Source: Psychromonas sp. Urea-02u-13
Lineage (GTDB): Bacteria > Pseudomonadota > Gammaproteobacteria > Enterobacterales > Psychromonadaceae
Reading direction: 5' to 3'
Length of the DNA: 53,945 bases
Assembly (NCBI RefSeq): GCF_002835995.1
Contig: NZ_PJBZ01000059.1
Span: forward strand, 1-53,945
In this document: positions 32,001 to 40,606 of the stretch, piece by piece
Numbering within the stretch: the first letter of the stretch is position 1
Layout: every line of letters begins with the position of its first letter
Translations under genes and position numbers: made by a program
The notes under the pieces: generated by a model
What the model saw: the letters and a program-made list of their open reading frames with translations, nothing else
Databases searched by the model: none
Told to the model about the DNA's origin: nothing

Positions 32001-35000
32001 ATCTGTGATTTCATCTTGTACCGCACCGAGGATTTCAACACGTTTAATAGAGTCAATACCTAAGTCCGCTTCCATATCCATGCTTAATTCAAGCATCTCT
32101 GTTGGGTAACCGGTTTTATCTGCAACCACTGACATCATTACGTTTTGGATTTTATCCAAATCAATTGATACTGCGACTGGCGCTGATGCAACAGAAGCAG
32201 AAGAAACTGCACCCGCTTTAGATTGCATATAGTTAACGATTTCACCTAAAGTGCGTAACTCAGCTAGATCTTCAGGGTTAAGCTCTGGTAAATCAGTGAT
32301 CTCATCTTGAACCGCACCTAAAATCTCAACACGTTTAATCGAGTCGATACCTAAATCCGCTTCCATATCCATGCTTAATTCAAGCATCTCTGTTGGGTAA
32401 CCGGTTTTATCGGCAACCACTGACATCATCACATTTTGGATTTTTTCTAAATCAATCGAAACAGCCGCAACTGACGCTGATGCAATAGGAGTAGCTGCGC
32501 CCGCTTTAGATTGCATATAGTTTACGATTTCGCCAAGCGTACGCAGTTCAGCTAAATCTTCAGGATTAAGCTCAGGTAAGTCAGTGATTTCATCTTGTAC
32601 CGCACCGAGGATTTCAACACGTTTAATAGAGTCAATACCTAAGTCCGCTTCCATATCCATGCTTAGTTCAAGCATCTCTGTTGGGTAACCGGTTTTATCA
32701 GCAACCACTGACATCATGACGTTTTGAATTTTGTCTAAATCAATTGAAGCAGTTGTTACAGAAGCTATTGGCGCAGCACTTACAGCAGTCGCTGAAACAG
32801 CAGAAGCTTTAGACTTCATATAGTCAACAATCTCACCTAATGTACGCAGTTCTGCTAGATCTTCAGGGTTAAGCTCTGGTAGGTCTGTAATTTCATCTTG
32901 TACAGCACCTAGAATCTCAACACGTTTAATAGAATCGATACCAAGGTCGGCCTCCATATCCATGCTTAATTCAAGCATTTCTGTTGGGTAACCGGTTTTA
33001 TCGGCAACCACTGACATCATCACGTTTTGGATTTTATCTAAATCAATTGATGCAACTGGTGCAACACTAGTGGCTACAGGAGCAACGGCTGATGCTTTAG
33101 ATTTCATATAGTCAACAATTTCACCCAATGTACGCAGTTCAGCTAAATCTTCTGGATTAAGCTCTGGTAAATCAGTGATTTCATCTTGTACTGAACCTAA
33201 GATCTCAACACGTTTAATAGAGTCGATACCAAGGTCGGCTTCCATATCCATGCTTAATTCAAGCATTTCTGTTGGGTAACCGGTTTTATCAGCAACGACT
33301 GACATCATGACGTTTTGGATTTTATCCAAATCAATTGATGTAGCGACTGGAGCCGACGCAACGGGTGCTACCGCTGATGCATTAGACTTCATATAGTCAA
33401 CAATCTCACCTAATGTACGCAGTTCAGCTAAATCTTCTGGGTTAAGCTCTGGTAAATCGGTGATTTCGTCTTGTACTGAACCTAAAATTTCAACACGTTT
33501 AATAGAATCGATACCAAGGTCGGCTTCCATATCCATGCTTAGTTCAAGCATCTCTGTTGGGTAACCGGTTTTCTCTGCCACAACATCTAACATCACTGTT
33601 TGAATCTTATTCAGATCAAAGGCAGGCGCTGATTTAACGACAGGAGAAGGTTGACGAACAGGTGCTGGCGATAACGTCACTTGAGGTTTAGGTTGAGTCA
33701 CCGTTTGTGCAACTTGTACAGGCGCAGAAACAGGTTTTGCAGCCGTAATAGGCACAATGTTGTTTGCTGCAGGCTGTGCTTTAGCCGTTAATGGCGCTGA
33801 TACCGGTGACTTAGTTACAACAGATTGCTTAGATGCAGTTACGGTTGCTATAGGTGCGTCAGTTAGGTTAGCTAACATCTTACCCATATTTTCTGTTTGA
33901 CTATTTAGGTACGTTTCATGCACACGTAAGGTTTCAGACTGGAAGTCATGATACAAACCTAATGTTTTATCTAAACTCTCAGGTAACTCAGTCGCGCCTG
34001 TTTGAGCGGCTAATACTTCTTGGAATGTTTTAGCGTATTCCTTAGGCCCTTGCATATAACTCTGATGTACTTCTAACAGCTGTGATTGATGATTAACGAA
34101 GTTTTCTACACTGCGCTCAATTGAGCTTGCTACATCAACGGCATTATTTTCTGTTGGGTTATTTGTCGTTGCTGGCGCGCCATTTTGTTGTACATAAACG
34201 ATTTTTTCTACTTCAACAATTTTTTCAACCACTTTTTCAACAATGACTTCTTTGATAACTTCTTTAACAACCACTTTTGGCTCTGCAGAAGAGATTGTCC
34301 ATCCATCATTTAAGGCATCAGAAAATGCTTTTTTAGTTTTAGGATTAACATAAGCAGCACCGGTTAGTTTCATCGCTAACGGTGATTTTTTCGGCGCTAC
34401 AACCGGGCGTTGTTGTGCTGAATAGGGGTCGATATTTTCTAGTTGTAGACCTAACACTGCCATCTCAACAGCTGCTAAACGTAATTGCTGATCCGCAGAT
34501 TTTTTAGGATTACTGTTAACCGCGATAGTCACTACATCATTTTTGTCTTTTAAGATGTTATCCACTAAACGAGTTAATACATTTTTAGGACCAAACTCGA
34601 TAAATACACGACCACCTGCATCATATAAGTTATCAATCTCTTCATTAAAATGAACCGATTGTAAAATATGATTTTTAAGTGTCGCTTTAATTTCATCTGC
34701 ATTATTTGAATGTGCTTTAGCCGTGCCGTTGGCAAATACAGGAATGCTTGGCGTGTTAAATTCAACACTATCAATCACATCTGCAAATGGTTTTTGTGCA
34801 TGACCTACTAATTCAGTATGGAAAGCTGCAGAAACAGGCAGTTTAACAACCTTGTAGCCCTTCGCTTGAAGTTGCTCAACAGCAAGCTCAATTTGTACTG
34901 TTACACCGGCAATAACCACTTGGTTATTTGAGTTGTAGTTAGCAATTGAAACACCTTCAATTGCTTCTATATCAGCAGCAACTTTTTCTGGATCACCAAC

Positions 35001-37244
35001 AACAGCAGCCATTGTACCTGCATCAAAGTGACTTCCTTCTAAATCAGAGCCTTCAGGAGCCGCCATTGCAGCACCACGACTACGTGCCAATAACATGTAA
35101 TCTTGCTCAGAAAGTACACCCGCAGCCCATAGTGCAGTTAACTCACCAAAGCTATGACCGGCAGCAAAATCGACAATTAAACCCGCTTGCTTGAAGGTAT
35201 TAAATAGACCAGCACTAAAAGTACCAATCGCAGGTTGTGCGTTTTGTGTTAAACGTAAGTTTTCATCTTGTGTTTTACGCTCAGCATCTGTAAATACAGG
35301 TAGCGGGAAAACAGTACTTGAAAGTTGTGACTGGCCAGCATCACTGAAACTTTTATCCATCTTAGCGCTGGTGGCTAACATAGTTGGGAAGTTACAGGTT
35401 AAATCACGTCCCATGTTCACATATTGCGAACCTTGACCCGAGAACAGCGCAACCACTTTACCTTGCGCTTCAATCGCAGATTCACGGTAATAAATACCCG
35501 TTGGTTTGCTCCACGATGTTTCATCATTCTCAAGCTGTTTTAATACTTGCGTGATTTTTTCAATGGCTTGAAGTGCATTTTTAGCAATAAAACCACAACG
35601 TGCTAGTTCACTACTTGGTGTTTTAAATGGGTTTTCAATAACTAGTGCATTAAAAGCAAAGGCTTGAAGATCAGTTTCAACTGAAAGCTTGTTTAACCAA
35701 GCTGTTAAGGTTGTTGTTAATGTCGCTTTATTCGTTGCACTAATCACTAGTGTTTGTGGCACTTCATTTAAACGGTAAGCAACATCATGTGTCGCTTTGT
35801 ACTCTTCCATAACAAAATGGAAGTTTGTACCACCAAAACCAAATGAACTCACACCTGCACGGCGTTTAACACCATCGGCACGAGGCATCCAAGGACGTGT
35901 TTCGCTATTTACATATAGAGGTGAGTTTTCGATCTCTAAACTTGGGTTTGGTTTATCAACATTAATGGTTGCTGGTAATACTTTATGGTGCAAAGCCAAT
36001 GCTGCTTTAATGATACCTGCAGTACCGGCAGCCGCTTTTGTATGACCGACTTGAGATTTAACCGAGCCTAACGCGATATGCTGTTTTTGATCGTTATTTT
36101 CACTGAACATAGTGTTTAAACCACTAAATTCAGCGGCATCACCCGCTTTAGTCCCAGTACCATGTGCTTCAATCAAACCACATGTTGATGGTTCAAAACC
36201 TGCATCTTGGTAAGCACGTTTTAATGCTTTCACTTGGCCCGATGGGCGCGGTGCATAAATCGATTTAAAACGACCATCTGAAGAACTACCAATACCTTTA
36301 ATCAAGGCATAGATTTTATCGCCATCACGCTCAGCATCTTCAAGACGTTTCAATGCGATCATACCAACACCTTCACCGATCATCATTCCTTTTGAGTTTT
36401 CATCAAAAGGACGAATATCATCACCGTCAGTAAATGCCGGTGTTTTTGAAAATGACATGTACATGAATGGTGAGTTATCACAACAAACACCACCCGAGAT
36501 CATCATTTCAGAACGATGTTCAAGCAAGTCAGAAACTGCCATTTTGATAGCAGCTAAAGAACCCGCACAAGCGGCATCAACCACACAGTTTGTGCCACCA
36601 AAATCAAAACGATTAGCAATACGGCCTGCAATAACGTTACCTAGCATGCCCGGGAACGAGTTTTCTTCCCATGGAATGTACGCTTTTTTGTATTTTTCGA
36701 TAATAACATCGCGGTCTGAATCACTCACACCTGACGCTTTTAATACTTTATCTAAAATAGGGCCTTGAAGACGAGATGTTAATGGCGCGATCTGTTTCTG
36801 ACCACCACCTACACCTAGCGTAATACCAATTTTATCACGGTCGTAAGCTGCTTCATCACTGATACCCGCATCGGCTAACACATCACGTGCAACGACTAAC
36901 GACATCAATTGGGTAATATCGGTTAACTCTAAGATATTTGGCGGTAAACCAAATTCCATTGGATCAAAATCAATTTCTGGTAAAAATCCACCACGTTTAC
37001 AATAGGTTTTATCTGCTGCTTTTTTATCACTTGAGTAATAATCATCAATCGCCCAACGATCTTCTGGGATATCTTTAATACCATTGACTGATTCAACAAT
37101 GTTGTCCCAAAATTGTTCAAGGTTTTTCGTTTCTGCAAAAACAGACGCCATACCAACAATTGCGATTGGACTCGATTGTAATCGAGAATTTAGTTTTTTA
37201 TCTTCTTCTGTTTCGATTACGTCGGGATTTTTTTCGTTAGACAT
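29046..37244 (-). CDS. pfaA: PUFA synthase subunit PfaA (KS-AT-7xACP-KR-DH-like)
   Basis: A 2732-residue iterative polyketide/fatty acid synthase subunit. KS: about 25-475, DAACAGS (Cys226), EAHGTGT. Malonyl-CoA:ACP transferase: about 580-890, GHSFGE (Ser698). An Ala/Pro/Val-rich linker with a coiled VVKEVIKEVIVEKVVEK stretch follows. Then seven ACPs, each with LGIDSIKR; the phosphopantetheine serines run from Ser1247 to Ser1830, about 97 residues apart. KR: about 2150-2400, VSGGAKGVTAHCVIRL and YSMAND. The C-terminal 300 residues resemble a PKS-type dehydratase fold (DHQIGDNQVFP). I chose the ATG at 37244 (MSNEKN), with GGAG 10 nt upstream, because the longer frame from 37277 overlaps pfaR. 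The ACPs need a PfaE-type transferase, not found here. Confidence 0.97.
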   Translation of the reverse strand: MSNEKNPDVIETEEDKKLNSRLQSSPIAIVGMASVFAETKNLEQFWDNIVESVNGIKDIPEDRWAIDDYYSSDKKAADKTYCKRGGFLPEIDFDPMEFGLPPNILELTDITQLMSLVVARDVLADAGISDEAAYDRDKIGITLGVGGGQKQIAPLTSRLQGPILDKVLKASGVSDSDRDVIIEKYKKAYIPWEENSFPGMLGNVIAGRIANRFDFGGTNCVVDAACAGSLAAIKMAVSDLLEHRSEMMISGGVCCDNSPFMYMSFSKTPAFTDGDDIRPFDENSKGMMIGEGVGMIALKRLEDAERDGDKIYALIKGIGSSSDGRFKSIYAPRPSGQVKALKRAYQDAGFEPSTCGLIEAHGTGTKAGDAAEFSGLNTMFSENNDQKQHIALGSVKSQVGHTKAAAGTAGIIKAALALHHKVLPATINVDKPNPSLEIENSPLYVNSETRPWMPRADGVKRRAGVSSFGFGGTNFHFVMEEYKATHDVAYRLNEVPQTLVISATNKATLTTTLTAWLNKLSVETDLQAFAFNALVIENPFKTPSSELARCGFIAKNALQAIEKITQVLKQLENDETSWSKPTGIYYRESAIEAQGKVVALFSGQGSQYVNMGRDLTCNFPTMLATSAKMDKSFSDAGQSQLSSTVFPLPVFTDAERKTQDENLRLTQNAQPAIGTFSAGLFNTFKQAGLIVDFAAGHSFGELTALWAAGVLSEQDYMLLARSRGAAMAAPEGSDLEGSHFDAGTMAAVVGDPEKVAADIEAIEGVSIANYNSNNQVVIAGVTVQIELAVEQLQAKGYKVVKLPVSAAFHTELVGHAQKPFADVIDSVEFNTPSIPVFANGTAKAHSNNADEIKATLKNHILQSVHFNEEIDNLYDAGGRVFIEFGPKNVLTRLVDNILKDKNDVVTIAVNSNPKKSADQQLRLAAVEMAVLGLQLENIDPYSAQQRPVVAPKKSPLAMKLTGAAYVNPKTKKAFSDALNDGWTISSAEPKVVVKEVIKEVIVEKVVEKIVEVEKIVYVQQNGAPATTNNPTENNAVDVASSIERSVENFVNHQSQLLEVHQSYMQGPKEYAKTFQEVLAAQTGATELPESLDKTLGLYHDFQSETLRVHETYLNSQTENMGKMLANLTDAPIATVTASKQSVVTKSPVSAPLTAKAQPAANNIVPITAAKPVSAPVQVAQTVTQPKPQVTLSPAPVRQPSPVVKSAPAFDLNKIQTVMLDVVAEKTGYPTEMLELSMDMEADLGIDSIKRVEILGSVQDEITDLPELNPEDLAELRTLGEIVDYMKSNASAVAPVASAPVATSIDLDKIQNVMMSVVADKTGYPTEMLELSMDMEADLGIDSIKRVEILGSVQDEITDLPELNPEDLAELRTLGEIVDYMKSKASAVAPVATSVAPVASIDLDKIQNVMMSVVADKTGYPTEMLELSMDMEADLGIDSIKRVEILGAVQDEITDLPELNPEDLAELRTLGEIVDYMKSKASAVSATAVSAAPIASVTTASIDLDKIQNVMMSVVADKTGYPTEMLELSMDMEADLGIDSIKRVEILGAVQDEITDLPELNPEDLAELRTLGEIVNYMQSKAGAATPIASASVAAVSIDLEKIQNVMMSVVADKTGYPTEMLELSMDMEADLGIDSIKRVEILGAVQDEITDLPELNPEDLAELRTLGEIVNYMQSKAGAVSSASVASAPVAVSIDLDKIQNVMMSVVADKTGYPTEMLELSMDMEADLGIDSIKRVEILGAVQDEITDLPELNPEDLAELRTLGEIVSYMQSKAGAIAPAGSIESTPAPVAIDLDKIQSVMMSVVADKTGYPAEMLELAMDMEADLGIDSIKRVEILGAVQDEITDLPELNPEDLAELRTLGEIVSYMQSKAGSAVQSETGTSVKKPEGIETIVTTTTINNDFAPSPSSTVVVKHLDAVTSMSPSINGENLLLVDDGEGSAVRLAEKLNQQGWSVTVLKPSWVTTVSSKSFSKAVNIIELEAELGQVDEKELQAILATQLTWHAVVYLQAKTAIEGIEFPQASKQGLQLAFLLAKLTGLAKNDATTNNTDVRSSFLVLTRQGGCFGVENNEHNSDLVQTGLAGLVKTISHEWPNVFCRVIDVARKFGADKVANIVFDELNDSKVSPVEIGFNNNGRLTLVGEKTDSYALQSGNSIDENSLFLVSGGAKGVTAHCVIRLAQTYQSKFILLGRSKYESGEPSWANGVTDEVALKKAAMQHLIASGEKPTPVAVNNFIKPVLANREITKTLDAIQAAGGIAQYVSADVTDKESVLNAVSPITDLWGDITGLIHGAGVLADKFIEQKTLSDLEAVYSTKIDGLLSMLACVETDKIKHLVMFSSAAGFYGNPGQSDYSMANDILNKTAFRFKALNPEAQVVSFNWGPWDGGMVTPELKRMFNDRGVYIIPLDAGAQLLVSELAADTNRCAQILVGNDMGGEDESSAEEVSVKKPLVSRYTKNLLATNNAFFADHQIGDNQVFPTVCAIAWMVEAAESAYSGYHYLGLKNYKLFKGIIFDGSQAEDYVIDLVLLTDSELSDSEEKLEVEVKISSETAGKTTFHYSAILELVKNKESAPVYQGELPTLATEQHALYENGTLFHGETLQGITAINRCDEQGLLLSCVINSSVKQKQGEFDVSTNNVFANDLVYQALLVWVRQQLGLGSLPTATAQWTVYQEVPVDQPFYVQLTLTTNKRNKKVIADVQMINQQKQILASVIGAQVTASESLNDLFLKVVK
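31640..33620. repeat. Seven tandem ACP-coding repeats in pfaA
   Basis: Seven near-identical units of about 290 bp on the minus strand. The GIDSIKR codons sit at about 31755, 32050, 32340, 32628, 32929, 33223 and 33504. The cores differ by a handful of substitutions (for example SVQDEIT in the first two, AVQDEIT in the others; the last has AEMLELAMD), while Ala/Pro/Val/Ser linkers vary. The near identity points to recent duplication or gene conversion. Confidence 0.97.
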
Positions 37245-37260
37245 GTTGTTATTACTCCAA

Positions 37261-38127
37261 TTAAAATTTGCTTGCATTAACAGTTATTATTTCAGAATTA
37301 TTTTTATCTTCTAATAACCGAAAACGGCTTAAAAATTCATTATAATTTTTCACTAAAACACGGCGTATATGGTACGGGGCTTTTTCTAATACGTAGCTGA
37401 CGTAACGCTGTGCGGCTTGATAATCATCATCGTTATAAAGATCCACATAAATCCAATTACTGGTGAGATCGTGGGCCATTAACAGTGATGTTTTTTGTTC
37501 TGTTTGATGTGTTGCGGCTGTTGAACCTTGAGGGCTTGGGAAATCAGGCAGTGTGATCAGGTAAACCTGAACCACATCCAATGCACTTAATACTTGTGAT
37601 TGATCTTCTGCTTCTCCCATCTGTTGACGCATTTGATTTAGGAAATCACTCATCGCTTGTGGTGATACCACCGAATTAATCACTTCACTTGAAAGACTCT
37701 CTTCAATCGCCACCTGCACATAACTTGCTTCAGAATCCGTATCATCAAATTCCTGCATATCGGCAAGGCGAGAAACACCATGGCGTTTTAAGCATCGCTG
37801 TAAACCAGCACGCGAGGTATTTGAATTAATAAACTCTTTACACACAGTAAGCAGTTCATCAAGGGAAAGCTTTAACCTCAAACGCAAATGCACCACAACA
37901 TATTGTTGTGCCAATGTCAGCGTAGTATTGAGTTGTTTGGGCAGGTTTGAAACGTCATCTGTGCATTCTCGTTTGCGCCATTTACGTACTGTAGACTCAG
38001 AAACTTTCAATAAACGAGCAAGTACGGCGGTAGCGAGGTCAGATTCATGGATAAATGCACGAATTTCGGGTGTGGTTGTGGCATTTTTATGTTGTGTTTT
38101 GTCTTGCTTAGTGTCGAGCTTAGGCAT
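37261..38127 (-). CDS. pfaR: PfaR, transposase-derived regulator of PUFA synthesis
   Basis: A 288-residue protein at the head of the operon, ending 16 nt before the pfaA ATG. PfaR is reported in Shewanella as an activator of pfaA. The N-terminus has a helix-turn-helix of the IS481/IS3 transposase type (LARLLKVSESTVRKWRKR, about 36-53) and a second helical piece ending RAGLQRCLKRHGVSRL. The C-terminus resembles the IS481 integrase core: VVQVYLITLPDFP, SLLMAHDLTSNWIYVDLYND and APYHIRRVLVKNYNEF. The usual acidic residues are missing or moved (for example VKNYNEF where active enzymes have TDNG-x-EF), so it should bind DNA but not cut it. The ribosome-binding site is weak; ATG 38127 is the first start in frame. 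Confidence 0.9.
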   Translation of the reverse strand: MPKLDTKQDKTQHKNATTTPEIRAFIHESDLATAVLARLLKVSESTVRKWRKRECTDDVSNLPKQLNTTLTLAQQYVVVHLRLRLKLSLDELLTVCKEFINSNTSRAGLQRCLKRHGVSRLADMQEFDDTDSEASYVQVAIEESLSSEVINSVVSPQAMSDFLNQMRQQMGEAEDQSQVLSALDVVQVYLITLPDFPSPQGSTAATHQTEQKTSLLMAHDLTSNWIYVDLYNDDDYQAAQRYVSYVLEKAPYHIRRVLVKNYNEFLSRFRLLEDKNNSEIITVNASKF

Positions 38128-38181
38128 TAGGTATCGGCTTTATTAAGTGATCAAATTAATTAAGTTTTTTATTTCACCTGC

Positions 38182-38210
38182 AATATACACAGGTATCACA
38201 CCCTACACAA
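38182..38210 (-). promoter_or_regulatory. Predicted sigma-70 promoter of pfaR
   Basis: On the minus strand: TTGTGT, 17-nt spacer, TATATT, about 55 nt before the pfaR ATG. The spacer contains GGGTGTGATACCTGTG. No separate promoter is visible in the 16-nt pfaR-pfaA gap, so this one may drive the whole operon, with others possibly inside pfaR. Confidence 0.5.
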
Positions 38211-38606
38211 TCACCCGATACTTTTATTTTTACTTTATCGATTTTATATTTTTATAATGTTTCTACTCAGCGCTTATAACAACAAGTAAAACTAAAAAGC
38301 AGAACAACGAATAGATCAATGACAGTTGATAAAAGAAATGCTTTTAAAGAAAGTACAATTCTTTACAGCAACTTATCTCTAAAGATTATTTTTTATTGGC
38401 TAGGTTTGGATCATTAATGAATTGAGAGTTATAACAACTGAAGAATTTAATATGTGCTCAACCAGGCTGGTGGACACGGATAATGGAAACGGATAATTTT
38501 GTGAAAGGAGAATAATGCATGACTTGCTGCGCTTTTTTTCCTAGGTAATACAAGATCACATATTTAGTGCGCTTAGTCTTATCGAGTCTATCCCTAAAAA
38601 AAGAGC

Positions 38607-38643
38607 AAAAAAAATGGCAAACCCAAAAGGTTCACCATTTTCT
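38607..38643 (-). terminator. Terminator of csp copy 1
   Basis: The same hairpin type as the other two csp cassettes: AAAATGGCAAACC...GGTTCACCATTTT with a T-run on the minus strand. Confidence 0.85.
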
Positions 38644-38679
38644 AAATTCATTTAACGCTAAGCGTTAAATCATTGCAGC

Positions 38680-38886
38680 TTAAAGAGCTACGATGTTTTC
38701 AGCGTTTGGTCCTTTTTGACCTTGGCTTACTGTGAATTCAACTTTTTGGCCTTCAGCTAAAGTTTTGAAACCTTCGCTTGCGATTGCAGAGAAATGTGCA
38801 AATACATCTGGACCAGATTCTTGCTCGATGAAACCAAAACCTTTAGATTCGTTAAACCACTTAACTGTACCTTGAACTTTAGACAT
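38680..38886 (-). CDS. CspA-family cold-shock protein (copy 1)
   Basis: A 68-residue cold-shock domain protein, a five-stranded OB fold that binds single-stranded RNA/DNA and melts mRNA structure in the cold. RNP1 is KGFGFIEQ and RNP2 is DVFAHFSAI. The protein is identical to the two copies at 43384..43590 and 44880..45086. It has a long conserved 5' leader and an AGGA at the start. It lies next to the PUFA locus, on the same strand but separated by a terminator and 550 nt. Confidence 0.97.
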   Translation of the reverse strand: MSKVQGTVKWFNESKGFGFIEQESGPDVFAHFSAIASEGFKTLAEGQKVEFTVSQGQKGPNAENIVAL

Positions 38887-39067
38887 AATATTATTCCTGT
38901 AACTTTAATTTAAAATTGCCTTAATAGGCATGACTAGCGTAAAAACAGACTGAAACTTAAAAACTACATTACGTGGTATTATGAATAAAACTACGACATT
39001 AAGATTGTAAACAAAAGGCTTTCTTTCCTGCTGACGTGCATAATATAGAATTCAGACAGGATGTCAA
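38887..39067 (-). promoter_or_regulatory. csp copy 1 promoter and cold-box leader
   Basis: TTGACA (39062..39067), 16-nt spacer, TATTAT (39040..39045), then a leader of about 145 nt that shares blocks with the other copies: GAAAGAAAGCCTTTTGT, GTAGTTTT, TTAAGT-x-x-CAGTCTGT and TTACAGGA at the ribosome-binding site. CspA-type leaders act as cold-sensing RNA. Confidence 0.8.
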
Positions 39068-39720
39068 CAGGCGTTTAAAAAACACACAAAGAAATATTAT
39101 TCATTCCCTACTATCAAACTCATTATAAATATAACCAGACAGGTCTAGTGTGGCTTAGGTGCAACTAATAAGTACCAAAGCCATTACCCATCAAGGTATG
39201 AAGGCATAGAAGGCACGAAGATAATAAGGTGAGTCTCCTCCCCCAGGGCAAGCGAATTATAAATACGATTAAACAATTTAAATAAATTCAAAAGAAATTA
39301 ACCAAGAAGGCACGAAAAAAAAAGAAGGTTAAAAAGAAAATTAAATCTTGGCTATTTGTTTCTTCGTGTTCGTTTTTTATTGAAATAATAGTGGGGATAG
39401 GGAACAACGCGATAGCAATACGTATTTGGGAGCGCTAAAAGCATTTTCAATTATAATGTGCTGCCGTAGTTCCCCCCTCCTCTAGTATGCCTCCTCTGTT
39501 GTATTAACCTCACTAACATAAGGTTGTTATTGCTTAGTTATCTAAAATCAATGCCTTCTGATCACTTTAAAACTAACAATTAACAAAAATTAGGTCAATC
39601 CCGTAACTAATATAGGCCAAAGGTTAAGTTAAATGCCCAGACAGCCCAAATTAAAAACCTGCCTGCTAACGATACTGCTATGATACTGCCATTACACTAC
39701 CGTGAATTTCTGGAGCTTTC
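39068..39720. other. Intergenic region upstream of the acyltransferase gene
   Basis: No gene found in about 650 bases. AAGGCACGAA occurs near 39210 and 39309 (GAAGGCACGAAG, AAGAAGGCACGAAA), a short dispersed repeat. The rest is AT-rich. Confidence 0.4.
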
Positions 39721-40407
39721 TTGACACTGAATCAAATTAAACAAGCACTATACGCACTTTATTTAACCAATAAATTCGGTCTTAGGCTAAGAAAAGAACA
39801 TACAGCGGCCGAAATGACTAAACAGCGCTTAGAATATGCTGAAATATTATTAGCACGCTTAAAGATTAATATTGAGGTTGAAGGTGCGGAGAAAGCTATT
39901 CAAGGGGGGCAATACCTGATCGTCTCGAATCATCGCAGTATTATTGACCCTTTAGTGGTTGAGATTGCTTTAAAAGATAAAGGCATTAACAGTTTATGGA
40001 TAGCGAAAAAAGAACTTTATAATTCGTTTTTCTTTGGCATGTTTACCAGAAATGCTGGCACGGTATTACTAGACAGAGAATCAAGACAAATGAGCGCGTT
40101 TTTCACTGACATTAAAGGTAATGTGAGTAATGGTTACTCTATTAGTGTTTTCGCTGAAGGGACACGTAATAAGAGCGATCAAACATTAGCTGAATTTAAA
40201 GAAGGCTCTCAAATCATCGCAATGAAAAACAGATTGCCGATATTACCCATCTTTATTAAAACTAATGCTAATGAAGTATTACAAGATTCGTTGAAAAACA
40301 TGAATAAAGACTTGAAAATAACCGTCGTTATTGGTGATGAGATTGGTTATAAAGATCGTTCGCAAACACTTCAAGAATTATATAAGTCGCGCTTTAATAT
40401 TGCGTAG
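39721..40407 (+). CDS. 1-acyl-glycerol-3-phosphate acyltransferase (PlsC-like)
   Basis: A 228-residue membrane-associated acyltransferase that adds the second acyl chain to lysophosphatidate in phospholipid synthesis. It has the catalytic HX4D box (NHRSIIDP, His71/Asp76) and the glycerol-phosphate-binding box FAEGTR (146-149 EGTR). Start is a TTG with GGAG about 8 nt upstream. Paralogues of PlsC in PUFA-making bacteria can help place EPA/DHA at sn-2 (known for some Shewanella enzymes); the closeness to the pfa operon makes this worth testing here, but it is inference. Confidence 0.88.
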   Translation: MTLNQIKQALYALYLTNKFGLRLRKEHTAAEMTKQRLEYAEILLARLKINIEVEGAEKAIQGGQYLIVSNHRSIIDPLVVEIALKDKGINSLWIAKKELYNSFFFGMFTRNAGTVLLDRESRQMSAFFTDIKGNVSNGYSISVFAEGTRNKSDQTLAEFKEGSQIIAMKNRLPILPIFIKTNANEVLQDSLKNMNKDLKITVVIGDEIGYKDRSQTLQELYKSRFNIA

Positions 40408-40497
40408 TTCACGCCCTACCTCGTTACGATAGTAAGATAATGTGGATTTGTAGGTGTAAAGGTAAGAAGGAAAGTAGGTATTTAACGCTTCTGTTGA

Positions 40498-40521
40498 TGA
40501 GTAATAAACTCACAACAGAAG
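40498..40521 (+). terminator. Hairpin downstream of the acyltransferase gene
   Basis: CTTCTGTTG...CAACAGAAG with a second inner GAGT/ACTC pairing. There is no clear U-run, so the terminator role is tentative. Three imperfect 10-bp repeats (TTCATTAACC-like) follow at 40551..40580. Confidence 0.4.
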
Positions 40522-40606
40522 ACGAATAACTATTATAGGCTTTTATTAACGTTCATTAACCCTCGTTAACTTCCATTAACAACCGCCTTAATAAATAGTT
40601 AGATGA

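Larger units (their letters stand above)
38128..38679. other. Intergenic region upstream of pfaR
   Basis: No sizeable gene. It holds the predicted pfaR promoter and the end of the csp cassette. A 9-residue frame (ATG at 38515..38544, plus strand) with AAAGGAG just upstream is too short to support. There is a short direct repeat ACGGATAAT at about 38477 and 38490. Confidence 0.4.

Noticed and set aside
37261..38127. PfaR as an active transposase of an insertion sequence
   Set aside because: No terminal inverted repeats flank it, DDE residues are missing, and the location at the head of the pfa operon matches the known regulator.
11351..38127. FadR control of the pfa operon from a visible operator
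   Set aside because: No sequence resembling the AACTGGTC/GACCAGTT operator was seen upstream of pfaR; kept only as an idea.
38515..38544. 9-residue frame with a good AAAGGAG upstream of the pfaR region
   Set aside because: Too short to support and on the opposite strand from pfaR; may be chance.
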